From Pedobacter indicus (lineage in GTDB: Bacteria > Bacteroidota > Bacteroidia > Sphingobacteriales > Sphingobacteriaceae), in contig NZ_QRGB01000001.1 of assembly GCF_003449035.1 (NCBI RefSeq), forward strand, positions 2,418,001 to 2,482,000: a stretch of 64,000 bases of DNA. Reading direction: 5' to 3'. Shown one piece after another: positions 1 through 8,425 of the stretch; the stretch's first letter is position 1; each line of letters begins with the position of its first letter. The position numbers were made by a program, and so were the translations under genes. Below the pieces are notes generated by a model, which made no database searches, was not told the origin of the DNA, and was given only the letters and a program-made list of their open reading frames with translations.

Positions 1-2
1 GC

Positions 3-83
3 GTATTCGCTTCTAACCTAAGCGATGCTCAAAAAAGAAAGTTATTTTATGAAAATTATCATAAACTGTTAACTGACTATTAA
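3..83 (+). CDS. C-terminal end of a truncated upstream gene
   Basis: An open frame runs in from the left edge and encodes 26 residues before TAA at 81-83. It reads like a genuine protein C-terminus (ends KLLTDY). The pattern of small residues followed by a basic/aromatic helix resembles the tail of amidohydrolase-type TIM-barrel enzymes, but 26 residues cannot identify the family. It converges on dnaE2, whose stop is at 100. The function is not assigned. Confidence 0.35.
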   Translation, partial: VFASNLSDAQKRKLFYENYHKLLTDY

Positions 84-99
84 TATCACGCTTGTTGCT

Positions 100-3000
100 T
101 TACCTGAAGTTTCGTCCTTTGTAAAATGTATTCGAAGGGATTTCTTCATTCTCTATTTTCGGGTTCAGGCTTGCTATAGCTTGTTTTTGCATCAATTTAC
201 TCATCAACCTTGTTAAGTCAAAACACTTTTTCACAATCACATGGACGACTTTTCCTTCTCGTTGTACTTTTCCTTCTACCATTAATAGTTTGGCATTTAA
301 AATCTCTTTCCGATAGGTTTTAAATAATTTTTCAAAAACAACCAGATTTGCAGATCCTGTTTCATCTTCAATGGTGATAAAACATATACCAGCAGCCGTT
401 GCCGGTCTTTGTCTGACAAGAACCAAGCCTGCAACCTTTACAAACTCCCCGTCTAACACATCTTCATTAATAGCAAGTGTTGATAATACTCGCAACATTT
501 CTAATTGAGGGCGGACAAAACTCACCGGATGTGCTTTTAAAGAAAGTCCAATTGAAGCATAATCGTGCAGCACGTGTTCACCCGGAGTCATCAAAGGTAA
601 CTCAACTTGTGCCTCTGATGCACTTTCAGAAGGTTGTCCTTTAAAGAGCGCCTTTGGCATATCTTGCAAGGCTGCAATTTCCCAAAAAGCTTGCCTTCTA
701 TCCATACCTAACGAACGGAATGCATCAGCATCAGCTAACTTTTCTAAAGCAGCAATGCTTAATCCTATATTCCTTAAAGAATCAATAGTCTTATATTTTT
801 TTCCCCGAGATGCTATCAATACATCCAACTCTGTTTTTTGTAAGCCTTTGATTTGTCGGAACCCTAAACGAATAGCATAATGCTCTCCTATTTTTTCTTC
901 CAGACGATTGTTCCATATTGAATAATTGATATCTGGAGGTCGGACCTCTACACCGTGTTTCTGAGCATCGATAACGATTTGTGCAGGTTGATAAAAGCCC
1001 ATTGGCATACTGTTGAGCAGAGCTGTTGCAAAAACATCGGGGTATATACATTTCAACCAGCTTGACACATATACCAACAAAGCAAAGCTCGCGGCGTGGC
1101 TTTCGGGAAAACCATAACTGCCAAAACCCTCTAGTTGTTTAAATATACGTTCAGCAAATTCCTGAGTATAGCCTTTTGCTATCATACCCTGAATTAGTTT
1201 TTCCTTATACCGGTTTACTTGGCCGTTTGATTTAAAAGTTGCCATGCTTCTGCGAAGGCCATCAGCATCATGTGCTGAAAATCCGGCAGCAACAATAGCG
1301 ATTTTCATGGCCTGTTCCTGAAAGAGAGGAACACCTTTGGTTCTTTTTAATATAGGTTCTAATTCAGGCATAGGATAGTCTTCCTCTTCTTCTCCATTGC
1401 GTCTACGTAGATAAGGATGAACCATATCTCCTTGTATGGGACCCGGACGAACAATAGCTACTTCAATCACCAGATCATAAAATTCTTTCGGCTTTAAACG
1501 AGGCAACATAGACATTTGAGCGCGACTTTCAATTTGAAAAACACCCAATGTGTCTGCCTGGCTAATCATCTGATAAACTTCTGGTACATCCTGAGGTATG
1601 TCAGCTAAAGACCATTCTTTGTTGTAATGATCTCTGCATAAATCAAATGCTTTTCTGATACAGGTCAACATACCCAAGGCCAGTACGTCGACTTTCAGAA
1701 AACCTAATTCTTCTATATCATCTTTATTCCATTCTATATTCGTACGTCCGTCCATCCGGGCGTTCAAAATCGGACAAAGGTCAGTCAGCTTTCCCTGCGT
1801 TACCACAAAGCCTCCTGTATGCTGACCTAATTGGCGAGGAAACCCAATCATCTGAGTCGTCAGGTTTAATGTCTTTTGCAGATGTGGGTTATTGGGGTCA
1901 AGCCCTTGCTCCTTTATCATTTTATCGTCAAACCAATCATCGCTATACCGCCATATAGAACTGGACAGACGATTAATGGTATCAACCGATAATCCCATAG
2001 CTCTACCAACGTCCCTTATGGCACCTTTTTGATGAACTTGTGTAACAGTAGCTACAATCGCTGCCCGATCACGACCATATTTATCATAGATATATTGAAT
2101 GATCTCCTCCCTGCGCTCATGTTCAAAATCAACATCAATATCAGGAGGTTCATCTCTTTCAGAAGATATAAATCGCTCGAACAAGAGTTCAAACTTATTG
2201 GGGTTTACTGAGGTGATCCCCAAACAAAAACAAACAGCTGAATTAGCAGCAGAGCCCCTCCCCTGACATAATATTCCACGATTTCTCGCTTCACGTACAA
2301 CGTCTTCCACAAATAGAAAATAATTAGCATAATCTTTCTCTTTAATGAAACTCATCTCATGATGTATCATGCCGACTACCTTTTCTGGAATTTCCTCACC
2401 ATAATGTCTGTGAGCACCTTCCCATGTCAAATGTTCTAGTTCTTCGAGTGGTGTCCTTCCACATTGATTAATCTCTACAGGATAAACATATTGCAGTTCG
2501 CTAAGCGAAAACGTACATGCTTCAGATATTTCCAGTGCATTCTGGATAGCATCAGGGTGTTCTCTAAACAAACGGTATATTTCGTTGATGGGTTTTAGGA
2601 AGCGTTCCGCATTTTGATGCAAACGAAAACCTGCTTCGTAAATCGTACATTTTTCTCGAATGCAAGTAAGCACATCTTGCAGTTCCCGACGTCCAGGATC
2701 ATGGTAATGGACATCATTCGTAGCCACCATCGGCAAATCATATTGTTCACATAATTGCTGGGTACGGAAAATAAGTTTATCATCATGCCCCATATAGCTA
2801 CGGGTAGCAGAGATATACACTTGCTTACCCAGAGCCTCTTTATATTCTGCAATACTTTGAATAAAGGAATCTTCAAAAGAATAATAACGGTTAAGGTGAC
2901 CTGGGTTTACTGCAATGAAAATTATACCTTTTGAATGTTCATATACATCGTTCTTGAATAAATGACATTGACCTTTTTCTGCTCGTAGATTACCCAAGGA

Positions 3001-3276
3001 TAGCAATGCAGACAATCTACCATACGCCTCTTTATCTGTCGGATAGGCTAACAAACTGGGGCCGTCCAGTAAATCCAAACGACAAGCAGGTATGATTTTG
3101 ATATTTCTTTCCTTAGTGGCGGAATGAGCTCTGACAATACCAGCCATAGAATTCCGATCCGTAATCGCTATTTTTTTATACCCATACTCCGCTGCCTGTT
3201 CCACAAGTTCATGAGGGTGGGATGCTCCTCGTAAAAAGCTGAAATTTGAAGTAACCTGCAATTCACTATAATCCAT
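100..3276 (-). CDS. dnaE2: Error-prone DNA polymerase III alpha subunit, DnaE2/ImuC
   Basis: Encodes 1058 residues, the normal length for DnaE2/ImuC, the polymerase of the ImuA-ImuB-DnaE2 mutasome that copies damaged DNA and causes induced mutagenesis. The N-terminal PHP domain carries the DnaE2-type block NFSFLRGASHP near residue 12, with Gln where a His normally opens the PHP metal site. The C-family palm motif PDIDVDF (residues 378-384; Asp379, Asp381, Asp383) is intact, so polymerase activity is expected. A helix-hairpin-helix region and an OB-fold (about residues 960-1040) complete the family layout. It is the last gene of a three-gene operon, 13 bp after imuB. The replicative DnaE1 is not in the window. 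Lack of the epsilon-binding tail and the operon context favour DnaE2 over DnaE1. Confidence 0.96.
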   Translation of the reverse strand: MDYSELQVTSNFSFLRGASHPHELVEQAAEYGYKKIAITDRNSMAGIVRAHSATKERNIKIIPACRLDLLDGPSLLAYPTDKEAYGRLSALLSLGNLRAEKGQCHLFKNDVYEHSKGIIFIAVNPGHLNRYYSFEDSFIQSIAEYKEALGKQVYISATRSYMGHDDKLIFRTQQLCEQYDLPMVATNDVHYHDPGRRELQDVLTCIREKCTIYEAGFRLHQNAERFLKPINEIYRLFREHPDAIQNALEISEACTFSLSELQYVYPVEINQCGRTPLEELEHLTWEGAHRHYGEEIPEKVVGMIHHEMSFIKEKDYANYFLFVEDVVREARNRGILCQGRGSAANSAVCFCLGITSVNPNKFELLFERFISSERDEPPDIDVDFEHERREEIIQYIYDKYGRDRAAIVATVTQVHQKGAIRDVGRAMGLSVDTINRLSSSIWRYSDDWFDDKMIKEQGLDPNNPHLQKTLNLTTQMIGFPRQLGQHTGGFVVTQGKLTDLCPILNARMDGRTNIEWNKDDIEELGFLKVDVLALGMLTCIRKAFDLCRDHYNKEWSLADIPQDVPEVYQMISQADTLGVFQIESRAQMSMLPRLKPKEFYDLVIEVAIVRPGPIQGDMVHPYLRRRNGEEEEDYPMPELEPILKRTKGVPLFQEQAMKIAIVAAGFSAHDADGLRRSMATFKSNGQVNRYKEKLIQGMIAKGYTQEFAERIFKQLEGFGSYGFPESHAASFALLVYVSSWLKCIYPDVFATALLNSMPMGFYQPAQIVIDAQKHGVEVRPPDINYSIWNNRLEEKIGEHYAIRLGFRQIKGLQKTELDVLIASRGKKYKTIDSLRNIGLSIAALEKLADADAFRSLGMDRRQAFWEIAALQDMPKALFKGQPSESASEAQVELPLMTPGEHVLHDYASIGLSLKAHPVSFVRPQLEMLRVLSTLAINEDVLDGEFVKVAGLVLVRQRPATAAGICFITIEDETGSANLVVFEKLFKTYRKEILNAKLLMVEGKVQREGKVVHVIVKKCFDLTRLMSKLMQKQAIASLNPKIENEEIPSNTFYKGRNFR

Positions 3277-3289
3277 CTTTGTTTACCTT

Positions 3290-4798
3290 TTATGCAAAAA
3301 AACCATGAAGAAACCATTTTATTCCTTCTTCGCTCTCATAATGTCCAGAACGGAATAACCAATAACGTTGGCCTGCTTCGTCTTCTACGCGATAATAATC
3401 TCTATGCTGCCCATTTTCAAGCCACCATTCCTGTTCAATACGTTCTGGTCCGTCCGCCTTGACGATGGTATGCCGAAAATCTCTATAAATAAAAAACTTG
3501 GGTGGAGCATCAGGTATGATTGACATTACTTCTACCGGTTCGGGCTTTTTAAGTAATTCGGTTGGTCGGGGTTGGTCCGTTCGCCATTCGGAACTTGGTT
3601 TTTCATAAATAGTCATCGAGTTCTTATAGGATCGTTCAGGCCAAAAATGCTCTGCGGGCAGATAGCGTTGTATGGTTCTAGCTCCCACTTTTCCTGCAAT
3701 GCGATCAAGTAAGCGGATGACATTTTGATCTTTCAACCCATTATTTCCTTTCCACAAAGCCTCCTGTTCGGGTATTACACTATTGACCTTAACAGCATCA
3801 AGTACAAATAGTTCAATTCCTAATCCAGGACGTATCTGTTCGATTTTAAGCTCAAAAAGTTTAAATAAGTGGTTCGGATCATTGCTAGCTACATTGGTTC
3901 CAATCTTTATTTTGACAAGTTTACTGTCAACCCGGTGACAAGTTAAAAGCCCGGTCCGCAGCCCTTTTCCTTCTTTTTGTAGATTCATACAAAGCTTAAC
4001 AAGCAACTTCTCTAAAGCGATCTCTATTCCATGACGAGTCTTAATTGGTTCTAAACAAGATAGTCTTTCCTGAAACAGACTAGGTTCGTCAATAAGCTTA
4101 AATGTTTCAGGGCATGTACCGAGAGCTTGTCCTAATCGGCTTAAAAACTCCTCTCCAAAACGTCTACGGAGGACTGACCGTGGCATATTAACCAAGTTTT
4201 TAATCTGATAAAAACCAAGCTTTTTTAATTTAGATACGATAGTCTCGGACAAACGGAGCGCTTCGGGTGGTAGGGGTAATAATGCTTCAATATGTTCCCC
4301 AACTGGAATCACCAAGTCTTTACTTCCAAAACGAGAAATCGCCCAAGCAGCCCCAGGGGTATCAGCTATTGCTACCCTCACTTCATATCCATTGGATTTT
4401 AACCGACTAACCACTTCTTTTGAAAAGTTGGCTTCCCCACCCCAAAGATGCGTGCAACCACTAATATCCAGAAAAACACCCTCTACAGAAAAATTATCTA
4501 ACATGATAATTGGAGAATATCGAATACACCATCTTCCTAATCCGGTTAATAGTTTTAATGGACGGTCAGCTTCACCATCAATCATTTCCAGCTGCGGACA
4601 GATAGCTTTAGCGTCTGCTAGCCGCATGCCGACTTTAATACCGTGTTGTTGAGCCAAATAGTTGGTAACCGTAATGACCATACGACCATGATCAGACACT
4701 GTAAAAACGAAAGGAATATCTTTAAACTCTGGTCTTCGAATAACAAGCCAGTCTGATAATAAAAATTGGAACCATATGTAAGCATAACGCTTTTGCAT
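3290..4798 (-). CDS. imuB: Mutasome adaptor ImuB, Y-family DNA polymerase homologue
   Basis: Encodes 502 residues with the Y-family palm, finger and little-finger layout. The family normally uses an Asp in the first strand (IDMDAFFA type) and an Asp-Glu pair (SIDEAYLD type). Here the first strand reads YIWFQFLLSDWL (residues 7-18) and the second FSVEGVFLDISG (103-114), so catalytic acids are missing. This loss is the hallmark of ImuB, which acts as a scaffold. In other bacteria ImuB binds the beta clamp, ImuA and DnaE2. The extended C-terminal part (after about residue 350) is the likely partner-binding tail. The gene starts 2 bp after imuA ends and ends 13 bp before dnaE2, so translational coupling is likely. 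Confidence 0.93.
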   Translation of the reverse strand: MQKRYAYIWFQFLLSDWLVIRRPEFKDIPFVFTVSDHGRMVITVTNYLAQQHGIKVGMRLADAKAICPQLEMIDGEADRPLKLLTGLGRWCIRYSPIIMLDNFSVEGVFLDISGCTHLWGGEANFSKEVVSRLKSNGYEVRVAIADTPGAAWAISRFGSKDLVIPVGEHIEALLPLPPEALRLSETIVSKLKKLGFYQIKNLVNMPRSVLRRRFGEEFLSRLGQALGTCPETFKLIDEPSLFQERLSCLEPIKTRHGIEIALEKLLVKLCMNLQKEGKGLRTGLLTCHRVDSKLVKIKIGTNVASNDPNHLFKLFELKIEQIRPGLGIELFVLDAVKVNSVIPEQEALWKGNNGLKDQNVIRLLDRIAGKVGARTIQRYLPAEHFWPERSYKNSMTIYEKPSSEWRTDQPRPTELLKKPEPVEVMSIIPDAPPKFFIYRDFRHTIVKADGPERIEQEWWLENGQHRDYYRVEDEAGQRYWLFRSGHYESEEGIKWFLHGFFA

Positions 4799-4800
4799 TT

Positions 4801-5535
4801 TTATCCTGATTGCTTTTTCTGAAAATCAAACCATCTTCTTTTTTCTTGCTGAATGAAAGGTATATTAATTAGCTTATCTCCCGACCATTCAAAAACCCAA
4901 CTTCGGGGACTTCCATTACGAACTTTTATCAATTCTACATTCCAACGCGGGAAACCAATTCCTGGTAGTCCTGCATTTGTTTCACTCGGAACAGGGGTAA
5001 TCTTCCAACGAGCAGCCGTAACCGCTGCTATTTCTTTACGATTATCTTTTCGTATTATAAAACCAGTGACTCCGGTTTTTTCAACTGCCAATTGCAATCT
5101 ACGAGACTCGATAAAATTTAAACTATTCACTTCAGCTATAACAGCACTTAAACCCTCACATTTTAGAGCTTCCTCGATAACCCATAAACACTCTTTTTCT
5201 GTTGCGACATCAACGAAAATAATTTGCTCAGGATTGACATTGAACATCCGTAAAGAAACCGGAAAAAGCTTTCTATTGGTACTTATCCATAAACAAACAT
5301 CATCTTCGTTCAATAGAATAGATAGTAAAACAGCAATAAAACCCACGCTTGTAGCAGAGTGTTCAGCTCTTGTTCCAATAAATTCATGAATAGTTCCTTT
5401 AGGGAAAATACCATTCGGAAAAGCGGCCTCAATCTCCCTTAGTTCAATACCCCTATCTGTCTCATTACTTTGAGGTTTATAACCTTGCCATAATAAGATG
5501 TCTTTTTTTAATTTGTTAATTAGCTCCTGTTTCAT
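4801..5535 (-). CDS. imuA: Mutasome accessory protein ImuA, RecA/SulA-like
   Basis: Encodes 244 residues with a RecA-fold core (about residues 40-200), the usual size for Bacteroidota ImuA. The place of the P-loop (residues 53-61, GTRAEHSAT) lacks the Lys-Ser/Thr needed for nucleotide binding, so it is probably not an ATPase; this is in line with ImuA being described as RecA-like but divergent. It is the first gene of imuA-imuB-dnaE2. The start codon at 5535 is preceded by AT-rich DNA with a palindrome (5603-5623) that may be the damage-responsive operator. In the family, ImuA is thought to interact with RecA and ImuB during translesion synthesis. A 178-codon open frame on the opposite strand is a shadow. 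Confidence 0.9.
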   Translation of the reverse strand: MKQELINKLKKDILLWQGYKPQSNETDRGIELREIEAAFPNGIFPKGTIHEFIGTRAEHSATSVGFIAVLLSILLNEDDVCLWISTNRKLFPVSLRMFNVNPEQIIFVDVATEKECLWVIEEALKCEGLSAVIAEVNSLNFIESRRLQLAVEKTGVTGFIIRKDNRKEIAAVTAARWKITPVPSETNAGLPGIGFPRWNVELIKVRNGSPRSWVFEWSGDKLINIPFIQQEKRRWFDFQKKQSG

Positions 5536-5602
5536 ATTCCCAAAAATTTAACAACTAACTATATTAGCTATAACAAGTAGAACAAATATTTTATTCAAAT
5601 AT

Positions 5603-5623
5603 AATACTAATTTATTTAGTATT
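5603..5623 (-). promoter_or_regulatory. Palindrome upstream of the imuA operon, candidate SOS operator
   Basis: Two perfect 8-bp arms, AATACTAA and TTAGTATT, are separated by 5 bp, centred about 78 bp upstream of the imuA start in promoter DNA. Mutasome operons are usually repressed by LexA or a LexA-like protein, so this is a reasonable operator candidate. No LexA gene is in the window. The motif was not seen in front of the SRAP gene or the ligase operon. The link to damage control is inference. Confidence 0.4.
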
Positions 5624-5682
5624 TAAGTGTTCTAGAAATAAGAGCTAGGAAAACTGCTGTTGACGATTGCTTTTTTATTTTT

Positions 5683-5889
5683 TTATAGTGAATTTGACCT
5701 TACGAAGTCGGTGGGGCTTTTACCTATTTCCTTTTTAAAAACTTTAGAGAAGTACTGACTGTCTTGAAACCCGACACGAAAAGCGACATCTGAGACTCGA
5801 ACATCTCCACTGATCAATATTCTTAATCCTGAGCTTTAATTCCAGGATATGAAATGGTTTTACCAAATAAGCATCTGCTCAAGCGATAC
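5683..5889 (-). pseudogene. Remnant of a hybrid two-component/AraC-type regulator (HTCS)
   Basis: Two pieces of one protein type lie end to end in different frames. Upstream (about 5822-5889) is the end of a response-regulator receiver domain, DAYLVKPFHILELKLRIKN, preceded by an in-frame TGA where a Gly codon is expected. Downstream (5683-5820) is the second half of an AraC-family DNA-binding domain with the signature VAFRVGFQDSQYFSKVFKKE, ending at TAA 5683-5685. The linker and first HTH of the AraC domain are missing and the frame shifts at the junction. Intact proteins of this class regulate polysaccharide-utilisation loci in Bacteroidota. This copy cannot be functional. Confidence 0.85.
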
Positions 5890-5902
5890 ATGTAGAGAAA
5901 GA

Positions 5903-5944
5903 ATAAAAAAAGCCAGCGAATAATTGACTCGCTGGCTTTTTTTG
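5903..5944. terminator. Bidirectional rho-independent terminator
   Basis: A 9-bp perfect stem (AGCCAGCGA at 5911-5919 with TCGCTGGCT at 5929-5937) has a 9-nt loop, an A-run on one side and seven T residues on the other. It sits 28 bp downstream of the SDR gene stop and so ends the qorB-SDR transcript; its symmetry would also stop transcription from the other side. Confidence 0.88.
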
Positions 5945-5971
5945 TTTTACTGAGTATTAGTGGTTTCGTGA

Positions 5972-6766
5972 TTAGAAACTAGCATCCACGACACCCCCAT
6001 CAACCCGCAGCGCGGCTCCTGTCGTAGCGGATGATAGTGGACTTGCTACATACACAACCATGTTCGCAACTTCTTCGGTTGTCGCGAAGCGCTGGATAAT
6101 TGATGAAGGTCTTTTTTCTCTAATGAATACTGCAGGCGCTTCCTCAACCGAAACATTATGATCAGCAGCAATTTGTTCGAACATTTCTTTCGTGCCATCC
6201 GCTAAGGTCGGTCCGGGTAAAACGGCGTTCACAGTTACGTTCGTTCCTTTCAGATATTTGGCGAGCCCCCGGCTTAGAGCGAGATATGCTGTTTTTGTAA
6301 CACCGTATAAAATCATGTCATCCGGTATATTAATAGCCGATTCACTCGAGATAAAAATAATCCTTCCCCAGTCATTATCTCTCATCCTTGGCGCATAGTG
6401 ACGGGAAAGTCGTACGCCACTCATCACATTAATCTCATAGTCGAGCATCCATTTTTCATCATCTGTTGTTTCAAATGGCTGATCACCGTAGACACCAACA
6501 TTATTTACTAAAATATCTACTTCTGGAAGTTTCTCTATCAGAGCATTCACATCTTTAACCTTTGAAAAATCCGCTATAATACCTTCCACTTTAGCATCTT
6601 TCACCTCATTTTGAATTTTTTCAATAGCCTTGTCTAGTGTTTGCTGCGAACGACCGTTAATATATACCTTGACACCTTCTTTTGCCAATCCCAGAGCAAT
6701 AGCATATCCGATGCCCGACGAAGAGCCAGTTATCAGAGCCGTTTTCCCTTTTAATTTTAAATCCAT
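5972..6766 (-). CDS. SDR family NAD(P)-dependent oxidoreductase
   Basis: A 264-residue classical short-chain dehydrogenase/reductase. Visible motifs are the cofactor-binding TGSSSGIG (residues 13-20), NNVG (88-91), the catalytic Ser140/141 and the YxxxK pair Tyr154-Lys158. The C-terminal part ends in the usual RVDGG block. Classical SDRs of this length are 3-oxoacyl-ACP reductase-like or act on small alcohols and ketones; the substrate cannot be read from sequence. It follows qorB by 17 bp on the same strand, suggesting co-transcription as a reactive-carbonyl or quinone response pair. A strong terminator follows. Confidence 0.9.
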   Translation of the reverse strand: MDLKLKGKTALITGSSSGIGYAIALGLAKEGVKVYINGRSQQTLDKAIEKIQNEVKDAKVEGIIADFSKVKDVNALIEKLPEVDILVNNVGVYGDQPFETTDDEKWMLDYEINVMSGVRLSRHYAPRMRDNDWGRIIFISSESAINIPDDMILYGVTKTAYLALSRGLAKYLKGTNVTVNAVLPGPTLADGTKEMFEQIAADHNVSVEEAPAVFIREKRPSSIIQRFATTEEVANMVVYVASPLSSATTGAALRVDGGVVDASF

Positions 6767-6783
6767 TTATTTATTTTAATAAG

Positions 6784-7629
6784 TTACTTCAAAGCTTCCT
6801 TAACCGCTGTTGTCAATGGAGTTGTTGGGCGACCGATCAGGCTTGATAAGGTTTTGGAATCATCAAACAAATCTCCTTTTGACGCACTCACATCCCAACC
6901 TGCTATTACAGGTGCGAAACTTTCAGGCACACCGATAGACTTTAAGACCTCAACATATTCAGACTCCGGAAGGTTTTTATAAGGAAAATCATTTCCACTT
7001 TGGCGACTCACCTCGACAGCCAAATCCCTCAGAGTATACGATTCATCGCCAGCCAATTCATAAACTTCGCCAGCTTGATTGTCACTTGTCAACACGACAG
7101 CAGCAGCTTCGGCAAAGTCTTCACGTGTTGCCGATGAAATTTTTCCGTCGCCAGCACTGCCCAAGAGAGCTCCTGACGCTAGAGCTTCCTTAATGGACAT
7201 TAGGTAATTTTCTGTATACCAGCCGTTTCTTAGAATCGTATGTGGAATTCCAGATGTCTTCAACATTTGCTCGGTCTGTACATGTTCACCCGCCAGACTT
7301 AGCGTTGAAGAATCAGCTTTTAGCAAACTGGTATAAACAATCGATTTTATACCAGCTTTTTTCGCTGCGCTGATAACATTTTCATGTTGTGTTTTCCGTT
7401 GCCCTACCTCGCTGCCGGAAATCATCATGAGTTTGTCAACCCCTTCCAAAGAGTTTACAAGTTTCTCTGGTTTAGTGTAATCGAATTCACGAGCTTCAAT
7501 CCCCAGATCAGCAGCCTTCTCAGGACTACGTACTAACGCTACTAAGTCTCCAGTGTCAATTTTTTGTTTTAATTTCTCTACTACCAAACGACCTAGTTGT
7601 CCAGTAGCTCCTGTTATTCCTATTTTCAT
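6784..7629 (-). CDS. qorB: NAD(P)H:quinone oxidoreductase, QorB/NmrA-like
   Basis: Encodes 281 residues closely matching E. coli QorB (YtfG, 286 residues) along its length, from the N-terminal Rossmann motif GITGATGQLG (residues 3-12) through MISGSEVGQR, TILRNGWYTENYL and AGDGKISSATR to LFDDSKTLSSLIGRPTT near the end. QorB is an NmrA-type atypical SDR that reduces quinones with NADPH; the equivalent YwnB of Bacillus is paired with the Rrf2 regulator YwnA. It is the first gene of a two-gene operon with the SDR gene. A 31-bp inverted repeat at 7703-7733 lies 74 bp upstream and closely matches the operator of the Rrf2-type gene at 36679-37089. Confidence 0.92.
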   Translation of the reverse strand: MKIGITGATGQLGRLVVEKLKQKIDTGDLVALVRSPEKAADLGIEAREFDYTKPEKLVNSLEGVDKLMMISGSEVGQRKTQHENVISAAKKAGIKSIVYTSLLKADSSTLSLAGEHVQTEQMLKTSGIPHTILRNGWYTENYLMSIKEALASGALLGSAGDGKISSATREDFAEAAAVVLTSDNQAGEVYELAGDESYTLRDLAVEVSRQSGNDFPYKNLPESEYVEVLKSIGVPESFAPVIAGWDVSASKGDLFDDSKTLSSLIGRPTTPLTTAVKEALK

Positions 7630-7702
7630 ATGTTAATTTGTAATATCTATTGTTTGTAGTAAATCTTATACCATTCATAGTTTAACAAAGATAAGATTTA
7701 TT

Positions 7703-7733
7703 TTTAACTGTAATAAATTTTATTACAGTTAAA
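7703..7733 (-). promoter_or_regulatory. Operator-like inverted repeat upstream of qorB
   Basis: Arms of 15 bp, starting TTTAACTGTAATAAA, are perfectly inverted around one central base. The core GTAATAAATTTTATTAC (7710-7726) differs at one base from the core of the palindrome in front of the Rrf2-family gene (37121-37137). This suggests that the same dimeric repressor binds both. It lies between divergent qorB and DUF4256 and could affect both. Confidence 0.7.
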
Positions 7734-7819
7734 GCGGATTTCCGAAATCAAATTCTCATCATGTTCTTGGTTCTCTTTTTTATATGTAAATTTACGCAAG
7801 AACAACATAAACTTAAATC

Positions 7820-8380
7820 ATGAGCAAATCCTTATTAACTGGAGCCGAGCAAACTGAGATTTTAAAGATCCTCGAAACTCGTTTCGAGGAAAACAAGAAT
7901 CGTCACGAGGACATTCAATGGCAGGATGTTAGAGAAAAACTGGAAGAAAATCCCGAAAAACTAGCTGTGCTAGCCAAAATGGAAGCTACCGGAGGCGAGC
8001 CTGATGTGGTGGATTACGATGATGAAAAAGGATCCTATATTTTCTTCGACTGTTCACCTGAAAGTCCTAAAGGTCGTAGAAGCCTTTGCTATGACAGGGA
8101 AGCGTTGGATTCTCGGAAAGCACATAAACCTAAAAATAGCGCTATCGATATGTCAGCGGAAATGGGCATTGAGATCCTAACGGAAGAACAATATAGCTTT
8201 CTACAAAAATTAGGCGAATATGATTTAAAAACATCCAGCTGGCTGTTAACTCCCCATAGGGTTCGTAACCTTGGCGGTGCTATTTTTGGCGATCGAAGAT
8301 TTGACACCGTTTTTATTTATCATAATGGTGCAGAATCTTACTATGGAGCCAGGGGCTTTCGAGGCTGTGTTAGGGTTTAG
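7820..8380 (+). CDS. DUF4256 domain-containing protein
   Basis: Encodes 186 residues that match the DUF4256 family over essentially the full length: an acidic helical N-terminus, the block ATGGEPDVV near residue 56, FFDCSPESPKGRRSLCYDREAL (about residues 75-96), and a C-terminal SYYGARGFRG motif. The family is soluble and of unknown function. No signal peptide or membrane segment is visible. It is divergent from qorB, with the 31-bp operator in the shared intergenic region, so joint regulation is possible. The downstream SRAP-like gene converges on it. Confidence 0.88.
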   Translation: MSKSLLTGAEQTEILKILETRFEENKNRHEDIQWQDVREKLEENPEKLAVLAKMEATGGEPDVVDYDDEKGSYIFFDCSPESPKGRRSLCYDREALDSRKAHKPKNSAIDMSAEMGIEILTEEQYSFLQKLGEYDLKTSSWLLTPHRVRNLGGAIFGDRRFDTVFIYHNGAESYYGARGFRGCVRV

Positions 8381-8425
8381 ACATTGCCAACACATCTAGG
8401 TTTCTGCCTTGTTTCCGAAATAAGA

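Noticed and set aside
3290-4798. Loss of ImuB catalytic residues as a novelty
   Set aside because: Missing catalytic acids are a known and defining feature of ImuB.
4853-5389. 178-codon plus-strand ORF over imuA
   Set aside because: It is antisense to the well-supported imuA frame; composition is typical of a shadow frame.
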